64,000 nucleotides of DNA, taken from positions 3,129,144 through 3,193,143 of the forward strand of contig VUYV01000008.1 of NCBI GenBank assembly GCA_008711295.1, in the 5' to 3' direction. Below, one piece after another: positions 1 through 35,100 of the stretch; position 1 is the stretch's first letter, and each line of letters opens with the position of its first letter. Under the pieces are notes generated by a model. It ran no database searches. It was not told the origin of the DNA and saw only the letters and a program-made list of their open reading frames with translations. A program made the position numbers and the translations under genes. This stretch comes from Anarhynchus alexandrinus (taxonomy: Eukaryota; Chordata; Aves; Charadriiformes; Charadriidae).

Positions 1-1899
1 CTTGGTTCTTGATGTCGCCATCTCAGGCAACGTGAATCCAGCCCACACGCTCCCTCTGCCAATTCCAAAGACTGACTGCAGTCTCTCCATTCCTCCTCTC
101 TGCCCAGCACCCTTTACCATCCTCCCCATGAGCCCCCTTTTTTCCCTGCACATATAAAGTGGCAACCCCATCACAGGCCCTCGCATAACAGCGCTTGTCT
201 TGTCTCCAAGCATGAAGTCCTAGCCCTTTCTTGCATCCTTTTCATCATTCTCAGTTACCAAAGCTAGACACAAAAAAGACACCAAAGAGTGATTACTGAA
301 CACCAGTTCCTATGAATCTGTACCAAAATATGTAGTGTTGTGAAAGTAGAGAAAATTAATACAGAAAATCAGAGCAGGCTGTTATGTTTAAGTTCAACAT
401 TGAAATTGCGTAACAGCATTGTTGTACTAAAATCTTCATAAGCGTTTTTAAATATCATCATTAACCCTTCTTCTGTCAAACTCCTCTTAGAAAGCCTTTT
501 TTCTATCAGTTCTCACTTGCATTTTTGATAGCATAATCTATATACGCTTTTAAAAATACCATATGTCACAGAATTGTAATATATAAAGCACAGACAGCAC
601 ATTAAAAAGCAGAATTTAAAAGACACAATCACACCCTGAATGCCACTAATTTGATGCAAAACCATATTAATAGTGCAAACAACTTTGAGCATATCTTCTG
701 GGTATATAAATTAATTTTTAGTGACAGAAAATGGTCTGATAATGCTTGCAAGATTAGGAAGTTTCATCCATGAACATATAAGGACTTGAAAAGAAAGCTG
801 AAAAAAGACTCAGTATCTCCATGGTATCCAGGAACTGGTTCTGGATATAACTTCCCAAAATTGTAGGAGGAAAAAAGCCTAACTTTGCTACCATGGAAAC
901 AGAACAGTGGAATATAACTGATTGTTACTTGTCTGCCTTTACAAGACTTATCCCTAAAATATTAAGGTCCTCAATAACATGGGTAATTTCGTTTCCACTC
1001 AAGAAGTAAATCCGCTAGAAAAGGAATGAGGAGAAGCTATCGAGCGAGCTCACCAAGCAGGGAGAGCAGCTCAGGAATGACAGGTATTTCTAGGAAAAGT
1101 GGAGGATGAGAGAGGAGAAAGAGAATAAAAGAAAGATCAAGAAGGAAGATACCATGATGCTAGAAGAAATAGGGGAGGACGGGTTTGGTTTGACTAGCGA
1201 GATAGCAAACAAGGCCTTCACAATGAAGGGCTGGATCTTGCCCGTGCTAAAGAGAACCTTATGAAAGGGCAGCAAATACTGGATGGGCATTACCTTGCCC
1301 TCACTCTCAGAGCCCACATGCAGTCTCAAGAAAAGTGCAGCTTGCAGAAACCATGCATGTCTTCTCATAGTTTCTTAAGTTACTTTTCCTTTGTTCTTCA
1401 TGGCAAATCACACCCTCTTTGGATGCGACCAACATTGCACTTTCCTCACTGCTGGGCTGTGCAACAAAAGCCATGCTCTTTTGCTTCACTGGAAGCGTTC
1501 CTGTTGCCTGCCAGACAAATGTCCTGATTGTAAAACACATGACGTTCCCCTCACTAAACATTTCCTCTCCCTGCCTGCCATGCCTGGTACACAGATAACA
1601 GTCCCTGGGAGCCAGGTTCAGTTTATCCTTTCAAATCCATCTGCACCCAGAGATCTCCTCACAGTCCAACACCGTGCACCTTTACACTCTTTGCTGGTAG
1701 TGGGTGAGCATGGCAACCCGGCCAGTGAGGTCCTCGTGGCTGTCATTTTGATGAGAGGCGTCACAGGCGGCTGCTCTTCTGCGGCCTCGCCTCAGCTGTT
1801 GTCCCCAGCACTCCTGTCTGACATCCCGCTTCAGCCAGCTGAAAGCACGGCGTCCTGCCATCAAACGGCAACTCACACGGGTTTATTTTTCCCTCATGA
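1..1899. other. upstream intergenic sequence, no gene recognised
   Basis: AT-rich non-coding sequence grading into a GC-rich promoter after about 1700. A purine-rich stretch (about 1080-1180) is the only compositional oddity. The open frames here, including a 209-codon one at 1391-2020, resemble no family I know and have no splice context. In mammals the neighbour on this side of TSPAN3 is PEAK1, but none of its coding sequence is visible. Confidence 0.6.
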
Positions 1900-2128
1900 C
1901 CGAAACGTCTACCGAGAGATGTCATTAGCTGTGGTACGGGTCACCTCTGAGGACAGGAGGGGTGCTGACCGCTCCGGGGCAAGCTGTCATGGCGGTCGGC
2001 GAACCGCGCCCCTCACCTGAGGGAGACGAAAGAAAGACACCCCCCCCCGGCGCGCGCGCGCCGTCGCAGCCGCCCCTCACCACCGCACGCGCGGGTCACG
2101 CGGCGGTCTCTTTAAGGGGGAGCGGTTC

Positions 2129-2225
2129 GCCATCTTAGGTTCCTCCGCCCCCTCCCGCCACGTGACGCCAAGGGCCGCCATCTTAGGCTCCCCGCGCCGC
2201 CGCCTGGGCTCGCCTGGATCACGTG
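2129..2225 (+). promoter_or_regulatory. TSPAN3 core promoter with two YY1-like and two CACGTG sites
   Basis: GCCATCTT, the YY1 core, occurs at 2129-2136 and again at 2177-2184, both times followed by AGG. CACGTG E-boxes occur at 2159-2164 (CACGTGAC) and 2220-2225 (TCACGTGGGG). E-boxes of this kind are bound by USF and by MiT/TFE factors. The order is YY1, E-box, YY1, E-box. YY1 sites of this form typically lie at or just after the start of TATA-less promoters, so transcription probably begins between about 2130 and 2290. Factor binding is inferred from the motifs only. Confidence 0.6.
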
Positions 2226-2294
2226 GGGCTGGGCCGGCGGCGGAGCGGAGCTGAGGGGAGCTGAGCGGAGCCGAGCCGGGCGGCCGGAGGCTGA

Positions 2295-25320
<23,026 letters not shown>

Positions 25321-26185
25321 AAGAGAATGCGAACACGCAGTTCAACCCTATCTCACTTACGTGGAAGGTGAATGGGCCAGGTCTACTGCAATAGCTTTCT
25401 TGTCCTAAGCTTAGGCAAAGCACACCTTTCACAGATGAGGACAGCCGTATGGTACACTGGTGACGGGCAAAACAACTCAGCTTTACAGACACCCATATTA
25501 TTACCTGTGACTTTCACTGTTTTAGCCAGCTATTCATGTATCTAAATGTTTTAGTATAATAGTAAACTTTCTAATTTCAGAACCATTTGCAAGTTTAAGT
25601 GTAATTTGGTTGATATGAAAGTCAAAGAATGTGTGCCTACTTTGGTAGATTACCTCTAAGCATTAACTGGCTGAATCTTGCATATAGAGAGAGGATTTTT
25701 TTAAACCTTCACTACATGGAACTTCTTTGGCCAAAGTTGTACAAAGGAAGCCAGCTGTATTTAATTTGAGGAAAAAATATTTTAATCATCTTGCCCCTCA
25801 CCAGTGTCACTTTTTAAAAACACTTAAGTGAAGTCCAGTACACTTTATATATAAAATTGTAAAAAAAAAAAAAAAGACTAACCAAAATATTTGGATAATG
25901 TGACTGCAGTTTTGACCTTCAGAGATCAGATCTTTCAGACATTAGTGGTTTAAAAATCCAAGCTGGCTTTTCAGGAGTATAATGTATGCACTACTGTTCT
26001 ATAATGAAATATTTCATTTTTCTATGAAGAGCGGTTTTATGTGTTGAGTGAACTGTTAGACTGTAGATCTTAAATTGGTTTGGAAACAATGTAGCCATGT
26101 AGAGTAGCAAAGTAGTATGTGAAAGTGATCTCAACTGTAAATAGTAAACCTGATTAAATAAATCTCTGTATATCCTCCCTACAAA
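25321..26185 (+). other. TSPAN3: TSPAN3 3' UTR (probable)
   Basis: About 0.86 kb from the stop to the likely cleavage site. It is AT-rich and includes a 15-A run at 25861-25875 that could prime oligo-dT falsely. The end is set by the signal at 26157. Confidence 0.65.
26157..26162 (+). terminator. AATAAA poly(A) signal, probable TSPAN3 3' end
   Basis: AATAAA is followed after about 25-45 bases by a T/G-rich element (TGTCTTGTTTTCTG), the usual arrangement at a cleavage site. It is the best candidate within 1 kb of the stop. Confidence 0.65.
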
Positions 26186-29100
26186 CATGTCTTGTTTTCT
26201 GTTTAAGATTCCAGTGTATTTGTTCAAATGGAGTCCTGGTGTGCTAGAAGCATAAGCTTTAGTATGAAAGCACCATTTTAAGTGGCTTCACTTAAATAGA
26301 TCTGTATTTAAGGTTTGGTGGAAGCTTGATAGTATCGTATTTGTTCTTTTTATTTGAAAATACTAGAGAAACACAACTTGGTGGAAAGTTAACATTGTTT
26401 GAATACAATTAAAGAAAAATCTGTCACCTCCCAACAGTGGGGGTGAATAGCTGTACTATAACTGCTGTATGTTAATTATGCATTAATGTGTCTGTGTTAT
26501 TCAGATGCTTAGTCACTGCTCTGCTTTCCAGGGCTTCAGTTGCCTCGTTCTTTGCAGAAGCTGGGAATGTTCAGAATTTCTACCAATTGCTCATGTACTT
26601 TATCAAAGTAGACATGCTCAACCAAACTGACATCAACATAATATTATCAAATACCCAAAGAAACATCAAGCAGGAAAAGATAATTCTAACTTGCGTAGTC
26701 TGTTGTTAAGGCTGGCTAGTATATCTTGTGGGGGATTTAAGTTTCTCAGAGTTGTTACACTGCTGTAAAACCATACTGTTGGAATTCTATATTAATTTCT
26801 AAAGGTGGGTTTCAGACGATGTGCCCTTAGGGCTTAGATTTTCTAAAGGTGGGTTTCAGACGATGTGCCCTTAGGGCTTAGATTTTCATTTTTAGTATGG
26901 TATGTGGCGTAATAACCTGAAAGGCCTCCTGGGACACTGGTGTCGAATTTCCTGGATGTGGTAGCAAGCCTGTTAACAGAATCTACTATCAGAAGCGTTG
27001 ATAAATTTAAGGATTATCTGCATCATGTTGTATTGCATATTTTAGATATGCTTGGTGAGATTCTAGACTAATAAGATTGAGATGGCCCTGGCTTGTAAGA
27101 CTCAAATAGGGGGAAAAAACAGACTTCTGTATTGCACAAAACAAAGCTAAGGATGCTTCAAAAAGTAGTCAGCTCTTATTAGGTACAAGGCAGAAAGAAG
27201 CTCCACAGTCAAGAGCCTGAACATATTTCTTTGAAGTGAGGGTAGTTATGGAGAGATTACAGTGTATGTACTTGTTGTTGGAAGACATGGGTTTGTGGTA
27301 GAGATGACTTGATGGTAGCATCAAGTACTTGCTTGTAGATCAGCAAAGTCTCTGCTTGCTTTAGAAAATGCAGAGAATTCATGCTGGAATGTGGAAACTC
27401 TTTCTGAATCTACTCAATAAATATTTTACAGCTTTTTTGGTATAAAAGACAATCTAAACAAAGCCAAATTGAACTTTTAACTGTTATGAATTAGTTGTTC
27501 CTAGGAACCAGTAGCCTTCTTGCATTGCATGATGTCAGTAGGTCTTCAATGTGTGGGTGGAGTTAAAGGAAAAAAAAAAAGCAACAAGAACAAAACACCA
27601 AACACCACAAACTTGCATTTTGTGTGACTCAGTGAAGCTGGGAAGAAGTGGTATCTCCTTAGTAGTCGGATGTGATACAGCTGTAATATGAGCTGACTGG
27701 TTTGACCTCTTACAGTCTTTGAATGATCCTGTATTGTAAATATGCTTGAGTTGCTCTGTGCTAATTAATACAAACAGTGGGATTCATACTCAAATAGGGA
27801 GGCATACACAAGTTCTCATGCTGGGATTTAGATAATACTCATTTCTGCCACCATCCCTTGTGTCATCACTTCAGTTATGCAGACTTCCTGAACTCTGAAG
27901 GTGATTAGAAGCCAGACAGCTTAGACACTTGTTACTGGTTCGGTATAGTTTAGCTTGATTAATGTTGAATGTTACCGTAGTACTAAAAGCCTTGGGTTGG
28001 CTATAAATCTGTTCTTAGAATTCCAGAACTGCAAACTGATCTGGCGGGCTTCTGAAATCCAGTCTTCAGTCCCAGTATAACTTTGGAGAAGAATTTCTTA
28101 ATCTTGAGTCTTGTAGAAAAGGGGACAGTTTGATATTAAAGGCAGATGACAAATGTGAGGTTTATCTAGCTCTAGTTCATATATCTGTGTCCTGTTAAAA
28201 GCTTTAAACAATGACAACAAAGGAGGTTATTCTGCTTGTCAAGGGAATGCTGTTACTGTATGTTATAGATTGTACAAATGCAGGTGTAGTTTGTTGTACC
28301 CCTATGGCTTATTTAACATTTAACTTTGCTTGTAGTAGAACAGCACTATATTTGGGTGAATATACAGAGAGCTCTTACTCCATTGTAAATATATTAAAAC
28401 ACTAGTATTAAAATGTATCTTGATATGCTGAGCTTCTTGCTGTCCACATGAGGAATATTTCTTGCTTTTACCTGAAGACCCTTGATTTCTTCTAGAACTA
28501 AAGATTATGCATTTCCAAAAGCCTGTTTTGTGTCTGAGAAGAGCTTCTACGAAATTCCTACGTATGAATTCCTATGTATGCTGGATCCAGGCTGCCTGCT
28601 ACTGTTGATAAAACTCTGCTTGTAACAGATTATTCATGTGCTAAAAAAAATGACAGTGGAAGACCAGATTTCTGTCCGGTGGGTGAAAGTGTGTGCTATT
28701 ACAAATGGTCTCTCTTTTAGCAAGCTGGTGAATCCGTGTGCCTTTCTGCTTCATTCATTGCTGAACAGTCTAAGCAAGGTTTGCACGCTAGCTTTTTCTT
28801 CATCTGAGTCAGGTTTGCATTGCAATGAGATTTTAAGTTGAGTGTGGTTTTGCTGTTGAACAAGGAACCATGTTAGTATTAAAGAACAGTGGAAAAGTCT
28901 GAACAGCATGGGCCTGTCTATCAAGTAATATTCTGATAAGCAGGTTGTCTGCTTTTAAGTTAGCTATATTGGGACTCCTTCCTCTTAAGTTATACCATAA
29001 TGAAACTGGGCTCCTGTAAACATTCAAAGCAATATTTTCCAGTGTGGACTTCATTGTCATAATGAACAACACAAAATAAAACAAGAAGAAACTAAAAACT

Positions 29101-32100
29101 TAGGTGTGAGCAAGATGGAAGAGTTTTTCTTTCCTGTACTACATTTTCAGTTGCTAGTTGTTTTTTTAGCTGTTACTGTCAAACCCTATTTAGCATAGGA
29201 CTTTAATCTGCACTGTAGTATCAATTTACCGCTCTAGCTAGTTCAAGATAAGCTCAAGTATCAAAGGCAATTGAGCCATGGCAGCATGCTGTTTAGTAGG
29301 GGCTGCTTAAGAGTAGTGAGAAAAATACCATAAATCAGCCTGTGCTTAATTAATGCTATGAGTACCACAGGTCCATTGCTTCTAGTACCAAAACCAGTTT
29401 GGTTTGCTCAATAGCGTAGTTTCGTAAATAGTGCTTAAAACTGTAGTTTGCAGTGTAGACTCTATCCAAGCCATGTGTGAGTTTGACTTGCTCAGTATCT
29501 CTGGTCTGCGCTATCATCCTTCATCTTTCTCACTGCCCCTTTTCCTGTGTTCCCTAGCTAGTTTACACTCTTGGAGCTTAAGTTTGAACACCATTCTCAT
29601 TAATACTTTAAATATGAATTCTTAATTTCTCCTTCAACTTCAGCATCACTGATTAACTGCCTTTTTTTTTTCTTCAGGCACATAATCCACATGTATTAAC
29701 AATTTTTAAGGTCAGCATTCTAGCAAAGGGAATAGTAGGTTTCTTCCTTTTTGGGGAAATTTTTCATGTATTTGTAGAATATATTTTCTGTGACTATTGA
29801 AAGGAAAAAATCATGGGCTTAAATTGCAGCAAGTGAAGTCAGGTTGATGCATCAGGAAATACTTTTTTTTTTAACTGCAAGAATGCATAAGCTTTGGATT
29901 GCACTAGACAGGAATGTTGGTGTTGCTGTAATTGGCATTTCTAATATGCTTGTGTCTGCCAGTGCTTTTTAGGGGACAGGGGATGACCTAGTTTCATTCC
30001 AGCTTTTTTTTCCTTGGCTTCTGTGTCTGACACTTTCAGTTCCCGTTTGGATTTCCTCTTAGCTATCTTGTAGCTGGATATAAGGTAGTCCTGCTACTTG
30101 TTTTGCAAGCAAAATGTTGCATTTTGTAGTTTTCACGTGTAGCTGACTGCTCCCAAGATGTTTCCTCTGTGTATTCTATACAATGTGTAGGATGTTCCTA
30201 TCTCCCTACTTAATCTGAGGTGACTTGTCTACTGTAGTGCAGTCTACCAAAATTCCACTCTGTTACAGTAAGATCTTACAGCATAGGAAATACAGAACCA
30301 ATAAATAATCTTTGGTACCCTGTTGATAGGCTTGATAGAAGCTCTGTAGAACTGATTACACTGTAGTACATTGATTACATTTCATGTTTCACTATGCTGT
30401 CAAATGCTGATAATGCTAACTATGAAGTCTAGCCACTTCTTTTCAGCAGTTACTACTTTACTTCAACCAGTTAAGCTGTTAATACTAGCAGCAGTAGGTG
30501 AATTGGGGAGAGAGAAAGGTTTGTGTTTCTATTTAAGGGGGTGGCTGCATCTCGTCTGTGTGTTGCTTGACAGAACTTGATTTCCAGCTTCAATCAGCTA
30601 GCAGTATGTTTACTTCACCCTAGCTGCACAGCTGAAGTGGCTGCTCATCCACACCACCCGGGTCTGGTACCTTCTGCTGAAGAGGCGATGAGGTCTCAGT
30701 ACAGACTGCACAGGAAATTATTCGAAGGATGATTGAACATGTGTATGCTACACAGAGCACACAAGCATGTAGCTTGTGTGCAGCAGTGAGCCTGACCTGA
30801 TCCAGAGCTTTTTTAATACATGGGATTAGAATTGCCTTAAGGGTGTTTTTAATTGAGCTTTGTTTCTTCTTGCTGCTATTCAAATGACTTTTAAGTACAC
30901 TGCAGTACAAGTCCTCTGCTTTACTGCCTTTCAGCAACCTAATGAGTCTCATGAGAATTCAAGAATCTCATTCAGACTATAGTCTAGTAAGGCATGATCA
31001 GGTGTGTGTTTGTCTTATTAAACGGGGGGGGGAAATGGTCTAACAAGCTCAATTTAATGAAGTTAGTAAAAAAAAAAAACAAAACCCTGTCTTGATAGCA
31101 GGAAGAGGACAGCTTGTGGGATTTTTTTCAGTACTTGAAGTTTTAATTGAGATTTGAGATAAGTACTTGTGACAATAGTGGTAGTGGTAGCCTCCACAAT
31201 ACAGTTAGATCTTGTAACTGATTTAATCTTAGTTCTGAGATAAATCCCACTGAAATGCAATAGAAATCTCTAAGTGCAGTAGATCTTAGGTTTTCCTGCG
31301 TGCTATATCCTGTAGCATAAGCACACACTTGGATGAATGCAGTGCTTCACAAACTGCCACCTGAGCCTCCAAATTTTTCAATTTTTGCTCTTTGGTGCCA
31401 CTGTCACTGATTGGAGCTGCTGCCCTTTCTGCATATAATAAGCCTACTTTCACTTCCACATCCTCTTTCAAAACTCATCTTGCTAATCTTTTCCTTGCTG
31501 ATCTCTGCACCTTCTCATAGCTGATCTGTTTCCTCTGGAGCTTTATTGAGTAGATGGAAAGGTCTTTTGGGGGCAGCATGTTTTAAAACATGATGTATGC
31601 TTGGGATGTTGTTAAAAGGCAAGAGAGCAAACTGACATCTATACTACATCTAAACTGGTGCTAGGACAAAGCTTCCCCTCTCTGCCAAGCTACCAAATGA
31701 TGCAGTGACCTATAAAGTGGCAACAGTATTTGTTGGTTGCTGTAGGCTGTGCGTGGCTGTTGGGTGATAAGATGCTGGCACTCTTATCCTGTTTCCCACT
31801 GTCTTGCATGTCATTCTCGTATTTCTAAACTGCTTCAGCACTGATATTTCACTCCCATTGTAGGGCTGTATTTTTTGGATTTGCTGTGTGTTCATCTCTG
31901 TTTTGCTGGTACTGTTCTGTATTGGGACTCATTAGGAGAGAGCAAACTCAGAATTATGTTGCTGCTGCTTTTTGAAAGTCAAGGTCAATCTGATTTTGAT
32001 GGGGCAGTGTCATAGTTTGCCTGTGCCCTACATAGCAGTAGGTGTAAACTTTTCTCTCCTACTTCCAGGTGAAAGGAATATCTGCAAAAAAAATACCAAG

Positions 32101-35100
32101 GTAGTCCTGTGTGTAGTCATGTTTCCTTCTGTATAGCATATTTCAAGGATTAAACTAAGGCTACATTGCCAGGCTACATTTACTGGATGGAGGAGAAGGA
32201 AGTGCTGGGGAAGCACAGCTGTACAGCTGCTCCTTGGCCATGTGTTACACCCCAGGCAGGTTTAATGGCCTGACAGCTGGCTGGGGTAGCAGAGGTAGAC
32301 AGGAGATGTAGAGTTTGCAAACCTGTTTCTTTATTTCTTCACTATGGCAGTTGCCTTCATGTTACAGGTCTTGTTTTCATGATACATACGTAGTCCAGGC
32401 ATATACCTTTGACTTAGTCCTTGCTGGACTGCAGTAGTCTCTGCTGGATCTGTGTCTGGCAGCAGCTGTTATTTCCCTCCATGTCTAGGCTCCAGGATAG
32501 CTGTTCAGCTGTATTTTGTGTGGTGTATTTACACTGCAGATGAACATCAAGTACAGTTTACCCATAACCTGAAAGCATGGCCAGGTTTTGTAGACCAAAT
32601 CTGGACATGAACTTTAACCACGCAAATGAGAGATTATCAGAACTCAAGTCTGGTGACCTAACGGAGACTCGCTTAGTGATCCTGCTGGAGCAAGCAAAGA
32701 AGCACTTCTGCAAAGTGTCAACTTTTTAGTGCTATGCAATGGACAATGCTTTTTACTTCTCTTGACCCTGAATGATCATGCTTCACATGAAAGTTTTTGA
32801 GTTCAACCCTCTTCTGTCTTTACCAGAGGGAAGCCTGCAAACATGAGTTACTACTGGTAACTGGTGAGCCACAGCGATGTGGGGCCACAGAGCTATTCCT
32901 GTTGATGCTCCAGAGAACGGACAGCTTTGCTTTTATCTTGGATGCGTGGAGCTTCAGGCAGCAGCTGCTTTCAGCAAATGGGCTCCTGCCCCATTTCAAA
33001 GAATAACTTAAGCTTTTTCCAGGATAACTGTGGTGTCAGACCTTTGCTAGCATCAGGCTGTGACTGAAGAAGTGAAATTCATTTTCTTCATGCAAATAAA
33101 ATGCTTAAGTAAACCACTGACTTGGGGGGGCTTGGGAGCATCTAAGATGCCTTGCACCAAAAGCAGTCTGTTTTGTAGACCAAAGTAGGAAATTATTTTG
33201 AACAGAGTTCAAAAATTTTTCTCTCACCTGGACAAAGGAAGCAATAAGATATGAAATTTAATCATGCTTGCCACTGATCGAGGCTGCTAGCAATTCGGGT
33301 AAACAGGGGTAGTGTTCATATGCTCTCAAGTAAGAGCATGAGAAGGCTATGTCATCTTTGGCAAAGATTGCATTGTGTAGTCCTGTGCCAGGCTTCTACT
33401 AAACACCACACAGGCACTAGACAAGACTTTATTTCCCAGTACGTACTGTAGAAGAACTAGGCAGTCCTAGCACTTCCCAGATGCTGAGCATGCCTCATCC
33501 ATGAAAAACACACTTGTTGCTAATAGTCCGGCACTCTACAGCTCTTGCACTTTGCATACAATATCTATTTTAAAAGCTTCAACCCACTGTTTTAGCCTGG
33601 CAGTGTTAGCATACATGGGTGGAAAACAAAGGTGTCAGCATCAAGAAATGGTGCATTGAGGGTACAGGACACAGACTGAGCAAACATAAGTTAAACTTGG
33701 GGCCTGTGCTGATAAGCGCTCTGGTTAAAAAAAAGCTGGCACAGGGCCCTGCAGAGCAGGGAGGATGCATTTCTCAAGATCCCTTCTATCCCCAGAACAA
33801 GTGCTCTGGTTTTGAATCTCCCCATGGCTGCTGAATTGAGCAGTGACCGTAGTAAAACCTTTAGCTGCCACTTAGTAGAACAAAGTCACTGTCGCTCATG
33901 TCTGCCTTCCTCACAAGGGCTTCAGACACAAGAAGGGTTGTGCAGCCCTTCTCTAAAGACAAAGCATTTCTCACGTCTATCAGTGCATTGAAAGCTTTCT
34001 CATTCACACTTATGTTAACATTCTTATCCTGGGAAGGTTAAAGTTCACCAGTTTCCCAAGAAGTTCCTCCATGCACTGTTTTCGGCTTAAAATTTCAGAA
34101 CAATTCTTCCTTAGATGCAGCTGTTGAGCATTTGTGCCCTTGCAAAGTGGAAGGGAATGTACTAAACTCCCCCACATGCTCCCTGCATTGAGGGTGAGTG
34201 TTATCTCATGCCTGCAACCCCCTTCCCAAGAGCCATCCAATCGTATTACAAAACAAGCAAGGGCACTGTGTACACAATATAATTTGTCCTTTTGTCCAAG
34301 ATTTTCCATTGCAAATATTGGTCTGACCACCACTCAATGCTAGCTTGTTTAGACTGAGTCTGGGATTGAACTATCACAAAAATACTTGGTGTGCCAGAAG
34401 ACTTTTCAACTTGTGATATCGAGGTGCTATACAAACTCCCCATGATGCATGGGGAAACTGAGGTATAACTTCTCCAGAGTCATACCTTTGCTTCACAAAG
34501 TCAGTCACTTTTTTATTAAAGGGTTTAGTCTGGGCTCTGTGGACAATCCAAGCATGTAATCCCACACTCAGGAAATTTCATTCGAATTTAGGCTAGAATT
34601 TCTTCAGCTGTACTGTGTCCATTTACCCTGAGCCGGAGGGTGCCGCAAATGCCAGAATTTTGAACTTAAGGAGAATTTTAAGTCAAAGCACCACTGATGC
34701 AGTTACAGTTTGTTCAGTATTGCACCAATTAACACACTGGCTACTTCTCTGTATGCCTGCCTTTGATTTGGTGGTTTAGCTGAATCATAGTAAGGGCAGC
34801 AAAGCTGAGATTATATGTGATGTTCTGTGTTTTCAAATCTGTACAACACTGGCTCTTTTAGATCTGATAAGTAAATTTCCTTCTGATTTTGAAGAACCTC
34901 TTAGGATATCTGTTCCTTCCCCCCCCAGTTGTCTTAGTACCCCCTTTATCCTCAAGAGGGTCTGTGGAAACCCCTGGCTATAAAATGGTAGCTATGTTCT
35001 AAGCCCAATTCTGTTCACCTGATGGTTTTGGAAGATTTTGTCTTTCCTCTTAAAAGTTTTGGGGACGTCAAGTCTGATTTCTCCTGATTTTGCTGGGACG

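Noticed and set aside
1391..2020. 209-codon + strand open frame upstream of TSPAN3
   Set aside because: No family resemblance. Composition follows the local GC shift into the CpG island, where stop codons are naturally scarce. No initiation or splice context supports it.
28550..28580. Imperfect 14-bp direct repeat (AATTCCTACGTATG and AATTCCTATGTATG)
   Set aside because: Two short copies with a mismatch are expected by chance at this scale and show no associated structure.
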